A model generated the notes under the pieces. The model had not been told where the DNA came from. It saw only the letters and a program-made list of their open reading frames with translations, and made no database searches. A stretch of DNA of 64,000 nucleotides from assembly GCA_010093635.1 (NCBI GenBank), contig MU006788.1, forward strand, positions 278,120-342,119, written 5' to 3'. Source of the DNA: Massarina eburnea CBS 473.64 (lineage: Eukaryota; Ascomycota; Dothideomycetes; Pleosporales; Massarinaceae). The position numbers and the translations under genes were made by a program. The first letter of the stretch is position 1. Every line of letters starts with the position of its first letter. Positions 1-10,882 of the stretch are shown one piece after another.

Positions 1-1088
1 ACCTTGTTTGACGTTCTCAGGTTTGTATACTCCGCTAACAAAATCTTCCGACGCGTTCGGAGGGACCCATTAGGTACCTCGGCCAAGTTGATCGAGCCAG
101 GCTGTTGACCCATAAGTGAATCGTCGCTTGCACGCTTGGCTATGGTTGTAGCTTCCCCGAGAGATTCATTGGAATCCTCATTCTGCGCGACGGCACTGGC
201 TTCTTTGACACAGCGAGTAGGACCACGTACAATGGGATTGTATAGAGGCGAATAACGAGCTGAGAGAGCATCAAGGGCCGGAACGCCCTGCATGGACGTA
301 ACACTACTGCCTTGTGATTGGATTGTCGTAGCTCCAGATGAGATGATGGTGCGGGTATGATCAGCGTCTTCATGCACATTCTCCCCCTCTTTCTCCAACT
401 CCTTCTCAACATTCTGTACAATCTCTTCCAAATATTGTGCAATACTCTCCTCGGAAACGTGCGCAGCCTCCTCGACATATGTAACAGCCTTCTTCTCTGC
501 ATCCTGTACAGGCATTTCCTCTACAGCGTCCAGCGTCACCTCGCGCTCCATCCTGCTTATCCACTCCCGATACTCAGACCTACACCCAATATAAACCGTT
601 GCCAGCTCCATAGACGCATCGAACTTCGGCGATTGAAACGCTGCATCGCTCACCCCAGCTACAGCGAAATAATACAACACCATCGCGCGAAGCATATCGC
701 CCGCGCGATAGGTTTCGTTAGCGATGTCAAAATGCAAGAAACAGAACGGTTTCTCCAATCGCCACGCTGCTCGCAGAATATTGGTAGCAGCTCGCGAATG
801 TACAGTCCCGTCGTCTCCCGAAACTTCTTTCCCCCAGAACGTTACAGTCGGAAGACCGTCGGCGTTGGTGTCTACGCGGGCGTAGCAATGGTGGCCCGGC
901 TGGGCGGCGTGGAGTTTTCTAATTCCGAGGTACAAGTATGGAGTCTTGGACGTACGGACGAAACGGAACGCGTGCGCGGTTGGGAAGGTCTCGAGGATAG
1001 GGAGACGCTTTTTGAGCTTGTCTAGACGCGAGGCTGTGGACTCTGGAGATTTACAGGGAAGCGTTAGGTGGCGCTTATTTGGTGCCAT
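1..1088 (-). CDS. Unrecognised YYF-motif family protein, member A (C-terminus cut by window edge)
   Basis: I do not recognise this protein. The frame opens at ATG 1088 (MAPNKRHLTLPCK) and stays open for 362 codons to the window edge, so the C-terminus is missing. Residues about 28-175 form one globular domain: an LP-containing start (RLPILETFP), a beta-rich middle, then a helix containing MLRAMVLYYFAVAG. The same order is seen in four more minus-strand genes of this window (members B, C, E, F). After the domain comes an acidic helical stretch rich in Glu (about 195-245) and a Ser/Thr-rich low-complexity tail. No signal peptide, membrane segment or catalytic motif is visible. It is the first gene of an array that may continue to the left of the window. 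Confidence 0.7.
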   Translation of the reverse strand, partial: MAPNKRHLTLPCKSPESTASRLDKLKKRLPILETFPTAHAFRFVRTSKTPYLYLGIRKLHAAQPGHHCYARVDTNADGLPTVTFWGKEVSGDDGTVHSRAATNILRAAWRLEKPFCFLHFDIANETYRAGDMLRAMVLYYFAVAGVSDAAFQSPKFDASMELATVYIGCRSEYREWISRMEREVTLDAVEEMPVQDAEKKAVTYVEEAAHVSEESIAQYLEEIVQNVEKELEKEGENVHEDADHTRTIISSGATTIQSQGSSVTSMQGVPALDALSARYSPLYNPIVRGPTRCVKEASAVAQNEDSNESLGEATTIAKRASDDSLMGQQPGSINLAEVPNGSLRTRRKILLAEYTNLRTSNK

Positions 1089-1849
1089 GGTTTCACGATG
1101 TTAGTTCAAGCAGGTTCGGCGTTATGGAAGGCCCAGTCAGGTTCGACGTTGAGCTTTTGTATTCGTGGTCGCGGGGCACGGTTGGTCGCAGTGAAAGCAA
1201 CACGCCCATAGCAACCGCGGTTCGCGGCAATATCAGAGCCTGCAATCACTAAGATATGACATAATATTCACTTAAAGCGTTTGAACGTGCTGGAGACTGT
1301 CGATGTCCAGGGAAGCGATATGTTATCCATGTAGCATCGCTTTCGTCCCAAATTATGTGACCTATATTGCTCAAATGGAAACCTTTGGTTGGGCGAGCCA
1401 TTTTCATACTTGGAGTTTACAAAGTACCATAGCGATTATAGCCATATATTTTACAAAGAGTTATACTTCAACGCTAGCAGACAGCGGCCAACGTTTACAA
1501 CAACATAAGGGACGTCAGTTTCAGCTTGAGAGTATCACTCCTATATCAATCAATGTTTTGTAGGTACTCAGACTAGAATTATTGTATTTTTTGTATTTGA
1601 TGGATTCCCAAGAAGAATGCTATACAGGACGTACGCGCCGTCAACTCAAACCCATAGGCCGCCTTTTCTCCGACGAGATACTTTGGAGCATGTGTACATA
1701 TGCCTGGCAAAATACATAAAGTCAATTCTGTGTACAATCTATGGCATACTAGCGGCTATGAGAGGAGAAAGACGCATTGCCATTCGAAACGGTGCCAACC
1801 TTATGACCGCCAGGTTCAAGACCCCACCTACCAGTGGATAAGGTCGTCA
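1089..1849. other. Gene-free spacer between members A and B
   Basis: No convincing coding frame on either strand. It must hold the promoter of member A and the 3' end region of member B. I see no repeat. Confidence 0.6.
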
Positions 1850-3601
1850 CTACATATTATCTCCCGGGTACATTTTGCGACGCTTGCTAGAAGACTCGTC
1901 ATCATGTTCAGGCTCCAAAATTTCCAAATCGGCACGGCCATGCAACTTCCCAAGGTTGTAAATTGCCTAGAGTTCGAGGTACAGAGTTAGCAAAGCTCAT
2001 CTAGGAGTTTTCCAGTTTATCTTGTGGCTATTACTTACCCGAGTATCCGGATGCAGAGCCCCCAACGCTTGTTGCCTCCGCTCGTTAACCTGGGCCAACG
2101 TCTCCATTACTTCTTTCTCCTCCTGGTCAAGCTTCTCCAGCATCTCGACGGTACTCGCACGGGATTCCTCCAGATCATTCTTCTGTTCTGTCTCTGCTTG
2201 TTCAATCTGCTGCTGAAGTCCGGCGACTGCCTGTCGGAGACCCGCGATCCTATCGCTATGTTCCTTCATCTTGTGTTGGCTTTGGTCGTTATTCATGACA
2301 TACACCTCGTTGCGACGATTGCGGATCGCTTTAAGACGAGTCTCCGTTTTCTGTCTATCTACCTCGATCTCCATCAGGGCCTGTATGGCAGGAGGAGGGC
2401 CTTGCCGATTTGGAGTAGCAACAGAGGGGTGAGAGGACACATGTTGTGATGTCGGCCTCAGGGAATCACTGGCCTGTGAAGGCATGCGCACCATGCCTGG
2501 CGTGCTGAGGAGGTTTGAAACCGGAGCACCTCGCAGAGTTTGGCCTGAGAAACCATAGGAAGGGTTGTTAGAAAGCACCTTGGGAGCATCATGGTACGGG
2601 CTTTGGTAAGAGGAAGAGTATTGACCGGTTAGCTCCGTAGGGCGGAGAATGGGCTCGAAGAGCTGGCGATTGACGTTCTTGCCTCGATCTAGAAGAGGCG
2701 GGCTGACATCCTTCAACGCATCATTTATACCATCGGCATCGCTCACCTCGCCATGAGAAGCCTTGTCTAGATGATGGTTGATGGCATGACCATCATGTAC
2801 GGTTGAATCGTCGAAGTGGGAAACGGGCTCTTTGCTCTCAGACATCTCCCTTGAAGGTGCCTTATTCGCGGGGACTTTACTCTTGCCGCTATCCGCAGAT
2901 GTGGGATTACGAGAACGGCGAGATGGATTCTTTTGCGTAGGCGCGACGTTTTTCTTTCCGACATCGGAGCTGTAAATACTTGCCGCTGAGCTCAAGAGGC
3001 GCCTCGCAAAGTCTCCTGTGAACACGACATCATGTGGAAGTGTCGGCCCAGCACAGAAGGTGAAGTACTTGATAAAGTACGCGATGAGCTCTGGGGACTG
3101 TCCTTTCAAAGGCGCAAATGCTTCGTGGAAGGTGAATTTGAGGTCCTTGAAGAGCTTATGCGCACCAACAAACAGAAGCTGCCCATCTTTAGTTGTGTAG
3201 AAGTACTGCAGTTTCGGAAGCCCCTCATCACCCCCGTCTAAGAGCGCTGCCCACACCGTGCACTCTATACCCTCGTGAACCGTAGTACCGGCGTTGATCT
3301 TGATAGGTTCGCCATTCTTTTGGACTACGGAGTCGCCATTGCGTATTTGCTCTTTCATGGGGACGATCTCTGCCTTGTCCAACGGCAGATTGTCAAGTGC
3401 CACAGGGTCTATGCCCTTTACATCTTGAAAATGCTTCCGGATCGCCCCCTTGAAGTCGGTGTTGCGCGCAGCGACGCGGATCATCTCCTTTGGTGCCGGG
3501 GTCGGGACTGAGACGTCGGGCTCCAGCATCTCTGGGTGGGTGCGCGTGGCCTTTCCTTTGGAAATAGGCGGCAGCTTGGGGTTCGGGGTGGAGTCTGTCA
3601 T
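1850..3601 (-). CDS. YYF-motif family protein, member B, with long C-terminal coiled coil
   Basis: Unrecognised protein, spliced model of 559 aa. Exon 1 is 3601-2039 and exon 2 is 1966-1850. The 72-nt intron has a GTAAGT donor, a GCTAAC branch site and a phase-0 CTAG acceptor. Residues about 70-205 carry the family domain (DNLPLDKAE start; helix with AYFIKYFTFC in the YYF position). A Ser/Pro/Asn-rich disordered linker follows (about 210-400). A long heptad-like coiled coil (about 400-520) is rich in Gln, Glu and Lys. The extra exon adds 38 aa ending in an acidic patch and a small basic cluster (SSSKRRKMY) that could be a nuclear signal. Coiled coil and linker suggest a scaffold or oligomer-forming protein; this is inference. 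Confidence 0.75.
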
Positions 3602-5128
3602 GATTATCTATGCGACGGATTGAACATTAGCATGCAGTGCGCTTCGTATAGATTGTGGCGCTATAAGGCGCTTAGGATATGCGTACCTTACGCAAGGTAT
3701 GCTGCTTGCTGCCGTTATACTTGTGGCTCGGCGAAAATGGTTCAAAGACAAAGAGGTAGGCAACGTGCTAGGGTATGTTAGAGTATTTATACTGAAAAAG
3801 TCGGTTACACAAAGACCTGTGCCTCACATGATTACTGTCAAACGCAAGGTATGGTCGACCCCGCACTGTAATTTCAAACGGTATCTCACTACAGCAGTCT
3901 GCTAGATCCTTGGTCCTCATCATTATATGTTTAGACTACCGCATACTCCTATAAAGCAGAAGCCATTACCATATACTCTTCTGTTAAATACACCCGTATA
4001 ATGACATGGCAAGATCGCACGTGGGAAACAAGATCAAAAGACATAATCATCCTCCTCACCCTCTCACTATCTCGTGGCAGCCTTTTCAGTCGGTAGACAA
4101 CAAATAGCATGTGCTTAGGTGGTTTCATAGGCATTTCTATGCAGGCTTGTGTCAGCCAAAATTGACATCGGTCCTGCGCTTCTTAGAAGAATGATCTTGA
4201 ACCTGCATATTTTTTCAGCCTTTTGTTCGCCGTTGTCCCGGCCCCTTGCAGCGATCGTTTTCGTAGAGGTTGACGGTATCTATCCATAGCGATCTAGGGC
4301 AATGTCCATATATCTTGTATCTCTCCGATGTATATGCAGCTGATCATAAAATGCTCATGTGTAAGAGAAGTTGGTCAGAGGAATGTAGGATGCGGCAAAC
4401 GGGTTAGGGAAACAGTGTTCACGTGATTAAAGCTTGGGCAGTTGTAGCCGGACGCGAATATAAAGATGTTTAAGTTTTGTGTATCAACAAGTAGCTAGAA
4501 TGAGGATTATTACTCTTAAATTTAAAAAAATGTCTCACTAACGTTGAGTTTCCTAGTACTCTATATCTTCCCCGTTTCTTTCTATACGATGACTTTACGT
4601 GGAAATTATGGTAGACGGGGAGCATTCAAAGAAGGGTTGTCTCCAATCTATGAGATAGCCGTTGTTATTTTAAGTTCCTTCTCGTCATTAACTGAAACCT
4701 GTCGAATACTATATAATGGATCCTCGAGGAACCACCAGTGAATGATATATCACGTGACACCATGTACCTTGTTTCCTATGCTAAGAAAACCGTTCCTACG
4801 TTAGGTTAAACTTGACATAAAGCTATGAGTATCTTGTGCGCATAATCTAGTAAACATTTCATTAACACGGAACCGGTTTCTAGGTGATTCTGCATCTATA
4901 ACAAAGCAATGACTTATGTTTCAGTTTAGACTATCATGCCTATTTCTGTATTCTATCATGCACCATAATAGCAAACTCTACAGTTGAGGAAGCTCGTCCA
5001 CGATTTATGTATGCGCTCCGTTGCATCCAAAGGTCGATGTTCATCTCACCTACATGAACTTGAAACTCACGCTACACATCATATGTAGAAAAAGGAACAA
5101 GCCGTCAGCAAAACACCCAGAAAACTAG
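3602..5128. other. Gene-free, apparently AT-rich spacer
   Basis: About 1.5 kb with only short chance frames. It separates members B and C and contains the promoter of B. I found no transposon ORF, long terminal repeat or tRNA in it. Confidence 0.55.
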
Positions 5129-6260
5129 TCACCGGAGTCCTCCCGGTGACCCATTCTCAATATCGTACTTAGCCAACTCATATATCTCTTCGTTCGACAT
5201 GATGACCCAAACTAGCGTCTTTTTGAGCTGTACAATATCCGCCTCGAGAAGGATCGACTGTTGCTGAATATTCAAGTCCTTCCATTCTTGCTCGAGCACC
5301 CTCACTTTGTTTTTTATGTTGTCGAGCTGGGTTTGAATGGTATACGCTGTGTCGATGAGGTGGAGCCCATGCGCGCGGAGGGTGATGAAATCAGGGATGT
5401 TGCCTCGGGCAGTCGGCTCGTGATATTGGTCCTGCAGAATGTGAGCCAAAGGTAATTCAAAGAAATTCTGGTGCCTGCAATAGCCGTTTATTTGACGTAG
5501 CGTGTTGCATACGATATACATGCCTCTTTCTGCTCATGGGAAGGAGACTTACGACGATGGACTCGGCATCAGAGCGGAAGATGCCCAGGTTAAGATCAGG
5601 AGCAGCGGTAATATTGGCCGGAGTTGGGGCCTCGTCGACCGCCGTTGTGGAGCTGCTTCCAGACCCGTGGAAGCTATTCGCCTTCGCATATGTCCCTTGC
5701 TCGGTGGACTCCTGGTGAGGCTCTAGTTGGGGATCGACGAGTCGGGGGATGCGATGGTCGATCTGCTCGTCAACCCTGTTCGATTTAATCTTGAGACAGA
5801 CGGAGATCAAAGCCTCGACTCTCTTACGCATGCGATAAATAGGGAGAATATTCATCATGTCGAGCTTTTGCGCGAAGTAGTACAGCGTAACCGCCTTAAG
5901 CTCCGCTCCAATGTTGACATATTTGAAAGCTGGAAGCGCCTGGAACTCGGAACCCTTGAACTTCTCCACGTGCTCACCCATCTCGTTGAAGACGTGGAAG
6001 TGAATAGTGTTGGAGTCGCTGTCGATGAATCCATACAGCTTGGCATGTTTGTTTGTTGTTCCAACCTCAACAGCAATGTCGCGCACGGCCTCCAACTCCT
6101 TATTGAAGATGTCGACCATCCCCAGTGACCCACCTACTTCCCAAAACGTCTCAACGAAGTTATCACCCTCTATAAACCTGACTGTGTCATAAGGTAGGTG
6201 ATCAAGAAGACGATGATGCTCGCCGAGGGCGCGTTCGATCTGTTGGAGGGCGGAGGCCAT
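5129..6260 (-). CDS. YYF-motif family protein, member C
   Basis: Unrecognised protein, model of 336 aa. Exon 1 is 6260-5553 and exon 2 is 5431-5129, joined in phase 0 by a GTAAGT donor and a CTGCAG acceptor (121-nt intron). A nearer TTGCAG acceptor would end the protein after six more codons, so a short isoform is possible. Residues about 18-165 are the family domain: HLPYDTVRF start, beta-rich middle, then the helix AELKAVTLYYFAQ followed by a second helix. A Ser/Thr-rich linker (about 175-225) leads into a C-terminal coiled coil of about 75 residues. It lacks membrane segments and enzyme motifs. It is on the same strand as members A, B, E and F. Confidence 0.7.
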
Positions 6261-6720
6261 CGTGACGATTGCGAAGGTGACGATTAAGTAAAGGTCTGCC
6301 TGAAAGGGAGTGTTTCTTGGCAGAGAAAGATGAGCAATGTGATTGAATGAAAAGGTCTGACTGGAAGGTGGCGGTGGGGGGAATCAAGAAGCTAAATATC
6401 GAGCGTGCCGTTTACTGTTATCATGTGCGCGGTCACCTGGTTACCGCGGTCTCTGTCACTAGCGCCCACCTCAGAATAAACCATTCACCCTGATGAAGAC
6501 AAACGGCGACCTGGGATATATAAAGAGATTGATATTCTTGGCATCCTGGAGCATGGTGTGGAATGGTAGTTGCATTTGCGGTTTTCAATCACCGACACTG
6601 TCTTCTAGTGCTAAGAAGGCAAAGTACGGCCTGTCTAACCTTTGTATGTTCTTTGAAAATTGTAAAGACGAATAGCTCAGCGCACCTAACTCCCTACCCA
6701 ATCATGCATTTCAAGATTCA
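6261..6720. other. Spacer between member C and the PLD-like gene
   Basis: No coding frame that I can support. It contains the promoter of member C and the 3' untranslated region of the phospholipase D-like gene. Confidence 0.55.
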
Positions 6721-8743
6721 TCAGAAACCTCCCGCGCCTCGCACTCTTTGGACAGCACCGACAACACCTTTAGCCCAGGAGAACCTTCCAGGGTCCTTTC
6801 CAATGGCACCTTCTGCCTCTTTTCCACTTTCGTCCCTCCACATCCCATCTTCTTGAGACGCTATGCCATATATATGAGTGTCTTTCACTTCGTTAGCGTT
6901 TATTCAGCTATCATCGTGTGTACTTACTTTGGTTACTCAGCAATACATTCACCCAATCGCCACATATCTGCTTCGAATCTATCATGATATTGACCTCCAT
7001 TGAATGGTACCAGGACTGCGTATCCTGATTGCCGTTACCTTGAATCCCCAGATGCCCATCAACGATCATAAGCTTGATATGGCAGCTCCTCGCCTTAAAT
7101 TTGTTGTGAATCGGCCTTGTCTGATCTTTCGCCACGTAGTAGTGAACATGCAATCTCTTTTTGGATTCTAGACTTAGGCTCTGACAGAGCTTGTTTGCAA
7201 CCATCTCGTTGGTGCCACCCTGGAAGGGCAGAAGTTCGCCAGCATCGTTGTACCCCAAACAAACGTAGTACGTGACTTCAATTCCTCGGTCAAGCGCGGC
7301 GTGGAGAGCTGGTATCAATGGTTCGGCATTCAAATTTGGAGTCTGGATGAAGATGGTGGATGTGGCGTGTCGGATTGCGGAGAGCCAAGCTTCATTTTGA
7401 GGTACATTGACGCATTGGTGGTTTGGTGCGCCCCAGGATCTGCGGTTCACGAGGGCAATAGGGAAGTTCGTATGAGATTGGTGAGGAAACATTGGAGTCA
7501 TGTCATCTTCCGAGCGACATTCTGAAGCTGTTCCATGATATGATTGGCGTGTTGGTTCGTTCAGGTGTCTGGATATGGCTTCCATTCTGGTCTCCTCTCC
7601 GATCGGAGATAGAGCGTCTTGTCCCCTCTTGATTTCAGACAGAATATCAATATCGTAATGTGGATCACCTCCTTGGTGAAGTGGAAGTTTGACACTTTCG
7701 GACGCAACAGTTGGCCCGTCTTGGTGGTGAAAAAGCACTTTGGGTTTAGATTCATTGTTCCATGCCAGTTCGTAGAGGAGAGGAAGTGTGGGTTGCATCG
7801 ATTGATACCATGCAATAACTGCGGTATCGTACAATGAGTCCACGATTGGTCCTTCAATCTGCGTCATCATCTCCAAGTTGTCGTTATCTTGTATATTGTT
7901 GCTTTGCACAACCCCATACTTTCGATCCACGATCATAAACTTGGAATGGAAGGTTCCCAACGCAGGGCGATGATAATTTTGCACCTCCATGTCAATATAA
8001 GGGATTTCCTCCGGCGCAGGGAGCTTGACAGCGCTGCCAGTGTATGTCTCGGGGGAGACAATTTGATGGTTGTCAATGACTTGTCTGGCTGTACCACGAT
8101 CGTACATGATTTTGACTGTCACTCGTCTTCCCTTATTCCCGGCCCGTTTGGACAACTCGAGCAGCGCATCAGTGATGAATCGAGATGCACCCGATGCGAT
8201 CCAAAAGTTTGTGGCAAGGAAGACTTCATGTTCCGCTCGAACAATAAGATTCGACATGTGACGACAAATATCGGGGATCGTAGAGATGATCGTCAATGGC
8301 AGATACCCGTTGCTGCCCATTAGCGATGGACTAATTACTCCTGCCATGGGATCATGCTCAAGTGCGCACAGTGCATCGTGAAAACAGTGAAGAAAGAGTT
8401 CACTTGGCTCAGAGCCTCCCCAGTTTCCACATTGGCGTGCCCTCTCGAGATCTGCCTTGGTCGCTGGTCGTCGCTCATGCTCAGGCGCTCGTTCGGTGAT
8501 TATCGGCGGTGCAAATGTGTAGAATGCATCTGCGTAGTGGCCTGGTGGGTGTGAGGAATCGTTTGCGTATTGGCTACTGACACTTTCGTGCTTGTTGCAG
8601 AACCTATACACTTTCTCCGAAATCTGCATGGCCATTGGTCTCCGAGGTGTCCAAGGAAGTCTGTGATACAGAAAAATAATTGCAATAAAAAGGCCAATCG
8701 AGCTAGAAATCCAGGGAAAGGATGCAAACAGTTGAGAAGGCAT
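6721..8743 (-). CDS. Membrane-anchored phospholipase D-like (PLDc_2-type) phosphatidyltransferase family protein
   Basis: Model of 651 aa. Exon 1 is 8743-6928 and exon 2 is 6860-6721 (67-nt intron, GTAAGT donor, CGCTAAC branch, phase 1). Two HxK half-sites typical of the PLD superfamily are visible: HSK at about residue 266 (FHSKFMIVD, followed by SNNIQDND) and HIK at about 555 (CHIKLMIVDGHLG, followed by GNGNQDTQS). The start MPSQLF was chosen because a hydrophobic anchor follows at once (about residues 5-25), before a cytosolic or lumenal catalytic body. Exon 2 encodes a compact conserved tail (GMWRDESGKEAEGAIG), as expected of fungal members. These proteins are known or thought to hydrolyse or transfer phosphatidyl groups; the substrate here is unknown. 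It interrupts the YYF-family array. Confidence 0.88.
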
Positions 8744-9472
8744 TATTATTGCGAGGTTAAAGGTACAAGTATTCGCGCATTGCGAGTGATGACGCCGGAC
8801 GAGATGCCGGCGCGCCGTCACTGTCCCAATTCTTGACAGCTTCTTGCGCCGCATTATCCGTGGCTGGTATTCGTGGCTTGTGACGTATCTGAAGGAATGG
8901 TTTTCGGATCAGTCGGCTCGGTCTAGACCTGTGGGATAGTTTAAGGTGGGATTGAAAAGCTTGTTTTGGGTTGGCAAAAAAGCTTGAGTGGACGATGACA
9001 TGGCCCAGTTCGTACTCCCTCGATATTCCCGCCAATCACACTCTCCTACCATCGGATGGCTTCGCGACCACACATTACTTCTCAAGCATGCGTGTACAAA
9101 ATTCCTTGATTAATGTATCTCATTGGGTTACTGTATTTTCACTGAGTGGATTCCGGTCGGAGCATAGCCAATACATTTACCGCGACAATCCTGCTCGACT
9201 TCGACGATACGCAACGAGGATCAACGTTTGACTTCACGGCCCGATAGTAAATGTACTTAACCTCAGTATTCCCATTCTGAACTCCTTCCGTTTTACATCT
9301 TCTAGTCCACCGTTAGCAATAATGCATTATTTCGCAACGTCTCAATCTAACCTTCGCTTTCTTCTCTAGCGACCTTCTGGCGCTGGGGGGAATTAAATAC
9401 TATGAAGCCTTCAAGCTGTCAATATTTTAATTTCTAAGATATGGGGAGCCTGAGACACCTACATGGTGACTT
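8744..9472. other. Spacer upstream of the PLD-like gene
   Basis: Contains the PLD-like promoter and the 3' region of member E. Frames present here lack domains and splice partners. Confidence 0.5.
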
Positions 9473-10117
9473 CTACTCCCGGCTACTTCTAAACTTTGCA
9501 GCCTTCTCGCGTGCAGTCCTTTCGAGTGCAGCCTTCTGCATAGCCTTACTATCAAGTCTATCGTAATACATACAAATCCTCTTCAACCCTGCTACGAGTC
9601 TACTACTGATGTTGATTTCCGAAGTTTGGTCTGGAGTCACATCCCGATACCATTCGATCATCTTCCGCAGCCAATAGTAGTTCGCTAGAGCAACTATAGT
9701 TTGGCGACACGATGCTGCTGCTGCAAAAGCAGGTGATTGTTCATGTATTTTTACCGCCAGGGAAGATTCATCAAGGAGATTGAGTTCCTCATTCTCTTCC
9801 AACATAAACAGAACTTCAGCATGTTGGATACCAGTGGTCTCTTCACCATTTTCGCCCTCCATCGTAATGATTCTTTCGGGCTGGAAATAGATGTAGATGC
9901 TCGAGTACGCCGGGGTTTCTGGGTTTTGGTCTCGGTTCTTCTTCTTGCCGTAGTATATTTTGTCTGGAAGATAATAATCTTCCATGGGGTCATAACTGTC
10001 TTTGTAGTAGTCTTTTGTGATCGCGTCAATAGGTAGTCTGTTGAGATGCCTCATAATTTCTCCTTCTTGGAGTAATCTCTGTTCCAGTTTCTGGAGGCAT
10101 TTCTCGGCCTTGATCAT
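9473..10117 (-). CDS. YYF-motif family protein, member E (short form)
   Basis: Unrecognised 214-aa protein without an intron. It begins with a short helix, then the LP start (LNRLPIDAI), a Tyr/Asp/Lys-rich beta region, an acidic stretch and the signature helix in the form VALANYYWLRKM at about residues 140-152. A second helix with Arg/Lys follows, and the protein ends in a charged helix rich in Ala, Lys and Arg. It is the shortest member, essentially the bare domain without the long linker and coiled coil of B, C and F. It may approximate the minimal family domain. Confidence 0.65.
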   Translation of the reverse strand: MIKAEKCLQKLEQRLLQEGEIMRHLNRLPIDAITKDYYKDSYDPMEDYYLPDKIYYGKKKNRDQNPETPAYSSIYIYFQPERIITMEGENGEETTGIQHAEVLFMLEENEELNLLDESSLAVKIHEQSPAFAAAASCRQTIVALANYYWLRKMIEWYRDVTPDQTSEINISSRLVAGLKRICMYYDRLDSKAMQKAALERTAREKAAKFRSSRE

Positions 10118-10882
10118 TGTTGTAGATAGGAAATAGAGGTATTAGAAGCTGACACTGTCTTATCTTCTCAGATTTACACTAATGACACGTGGGGCTTTCG
10201 TCGTTTATACTTGGAGGCCACAATTCATGTGATCATGCTTTTTTGTGTGGTCATACAGAGACATATTGTGACAGTGTTGAAATGTGATCTCATCATGAGA
10301 TTCATAGCAAACATGACCAATTCAAAGTTACTGCCTGCCGACAAAATACGGGCACGAGAACTGAGGGTGCGAGGTCACCCAAAAGCTACTAGTAAAAGTT
10401 AGGAAGAAGTTCCATATTGAGCTCAGTTACATTGATACATCAGGATTCTTCGGAAACAGGCGCGTTTATTCAATCAATAACAGAGGCAAAATAAAGATGT
10501 CGTGATGTATTATTTCATTATAACCGTTCTAGACGCACAAACACTTTTGTCGCGATCCAGAAGACCTTTCGTAGTCAATCCATATGATAGATTAACAACC
10601 AAGAAGATCCTATCAAAACACTCTCATGACATAGTGTAGTCCAAACTCTCAAATATCCGATCGTTCGTTTCATGCCGGCATGGGTCCACTACGTCTAGCA
10701 AGACGCACAACACCATCCCCGACATAAGACAAAGAAGTCCGACGAGAGGTCGAGAAAAACTGCAGAACGAAAAAGCACGAAAGCTGCAGAACGAATAGCT
10801 GCTAAAGACTTGGCAGTGAGCTTGACGTAAAAACGTACTGCCAAAGTCTCCATAACAGAACACGAGTGGTAGTGTGAGTGAA
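10118..10882. other. Spacer between members E and F
   Basis: No supported gene. Holds the promoter of member E and the 3' end region of member F. Confidence 0.5.

Noticed and set aside
8744..8854. 37-codon extension of the PLD-like protein
   Set aside because: An Arg/His-rich stretch before a good start codon followed directly by the membrane anchor; probably 5' leader.
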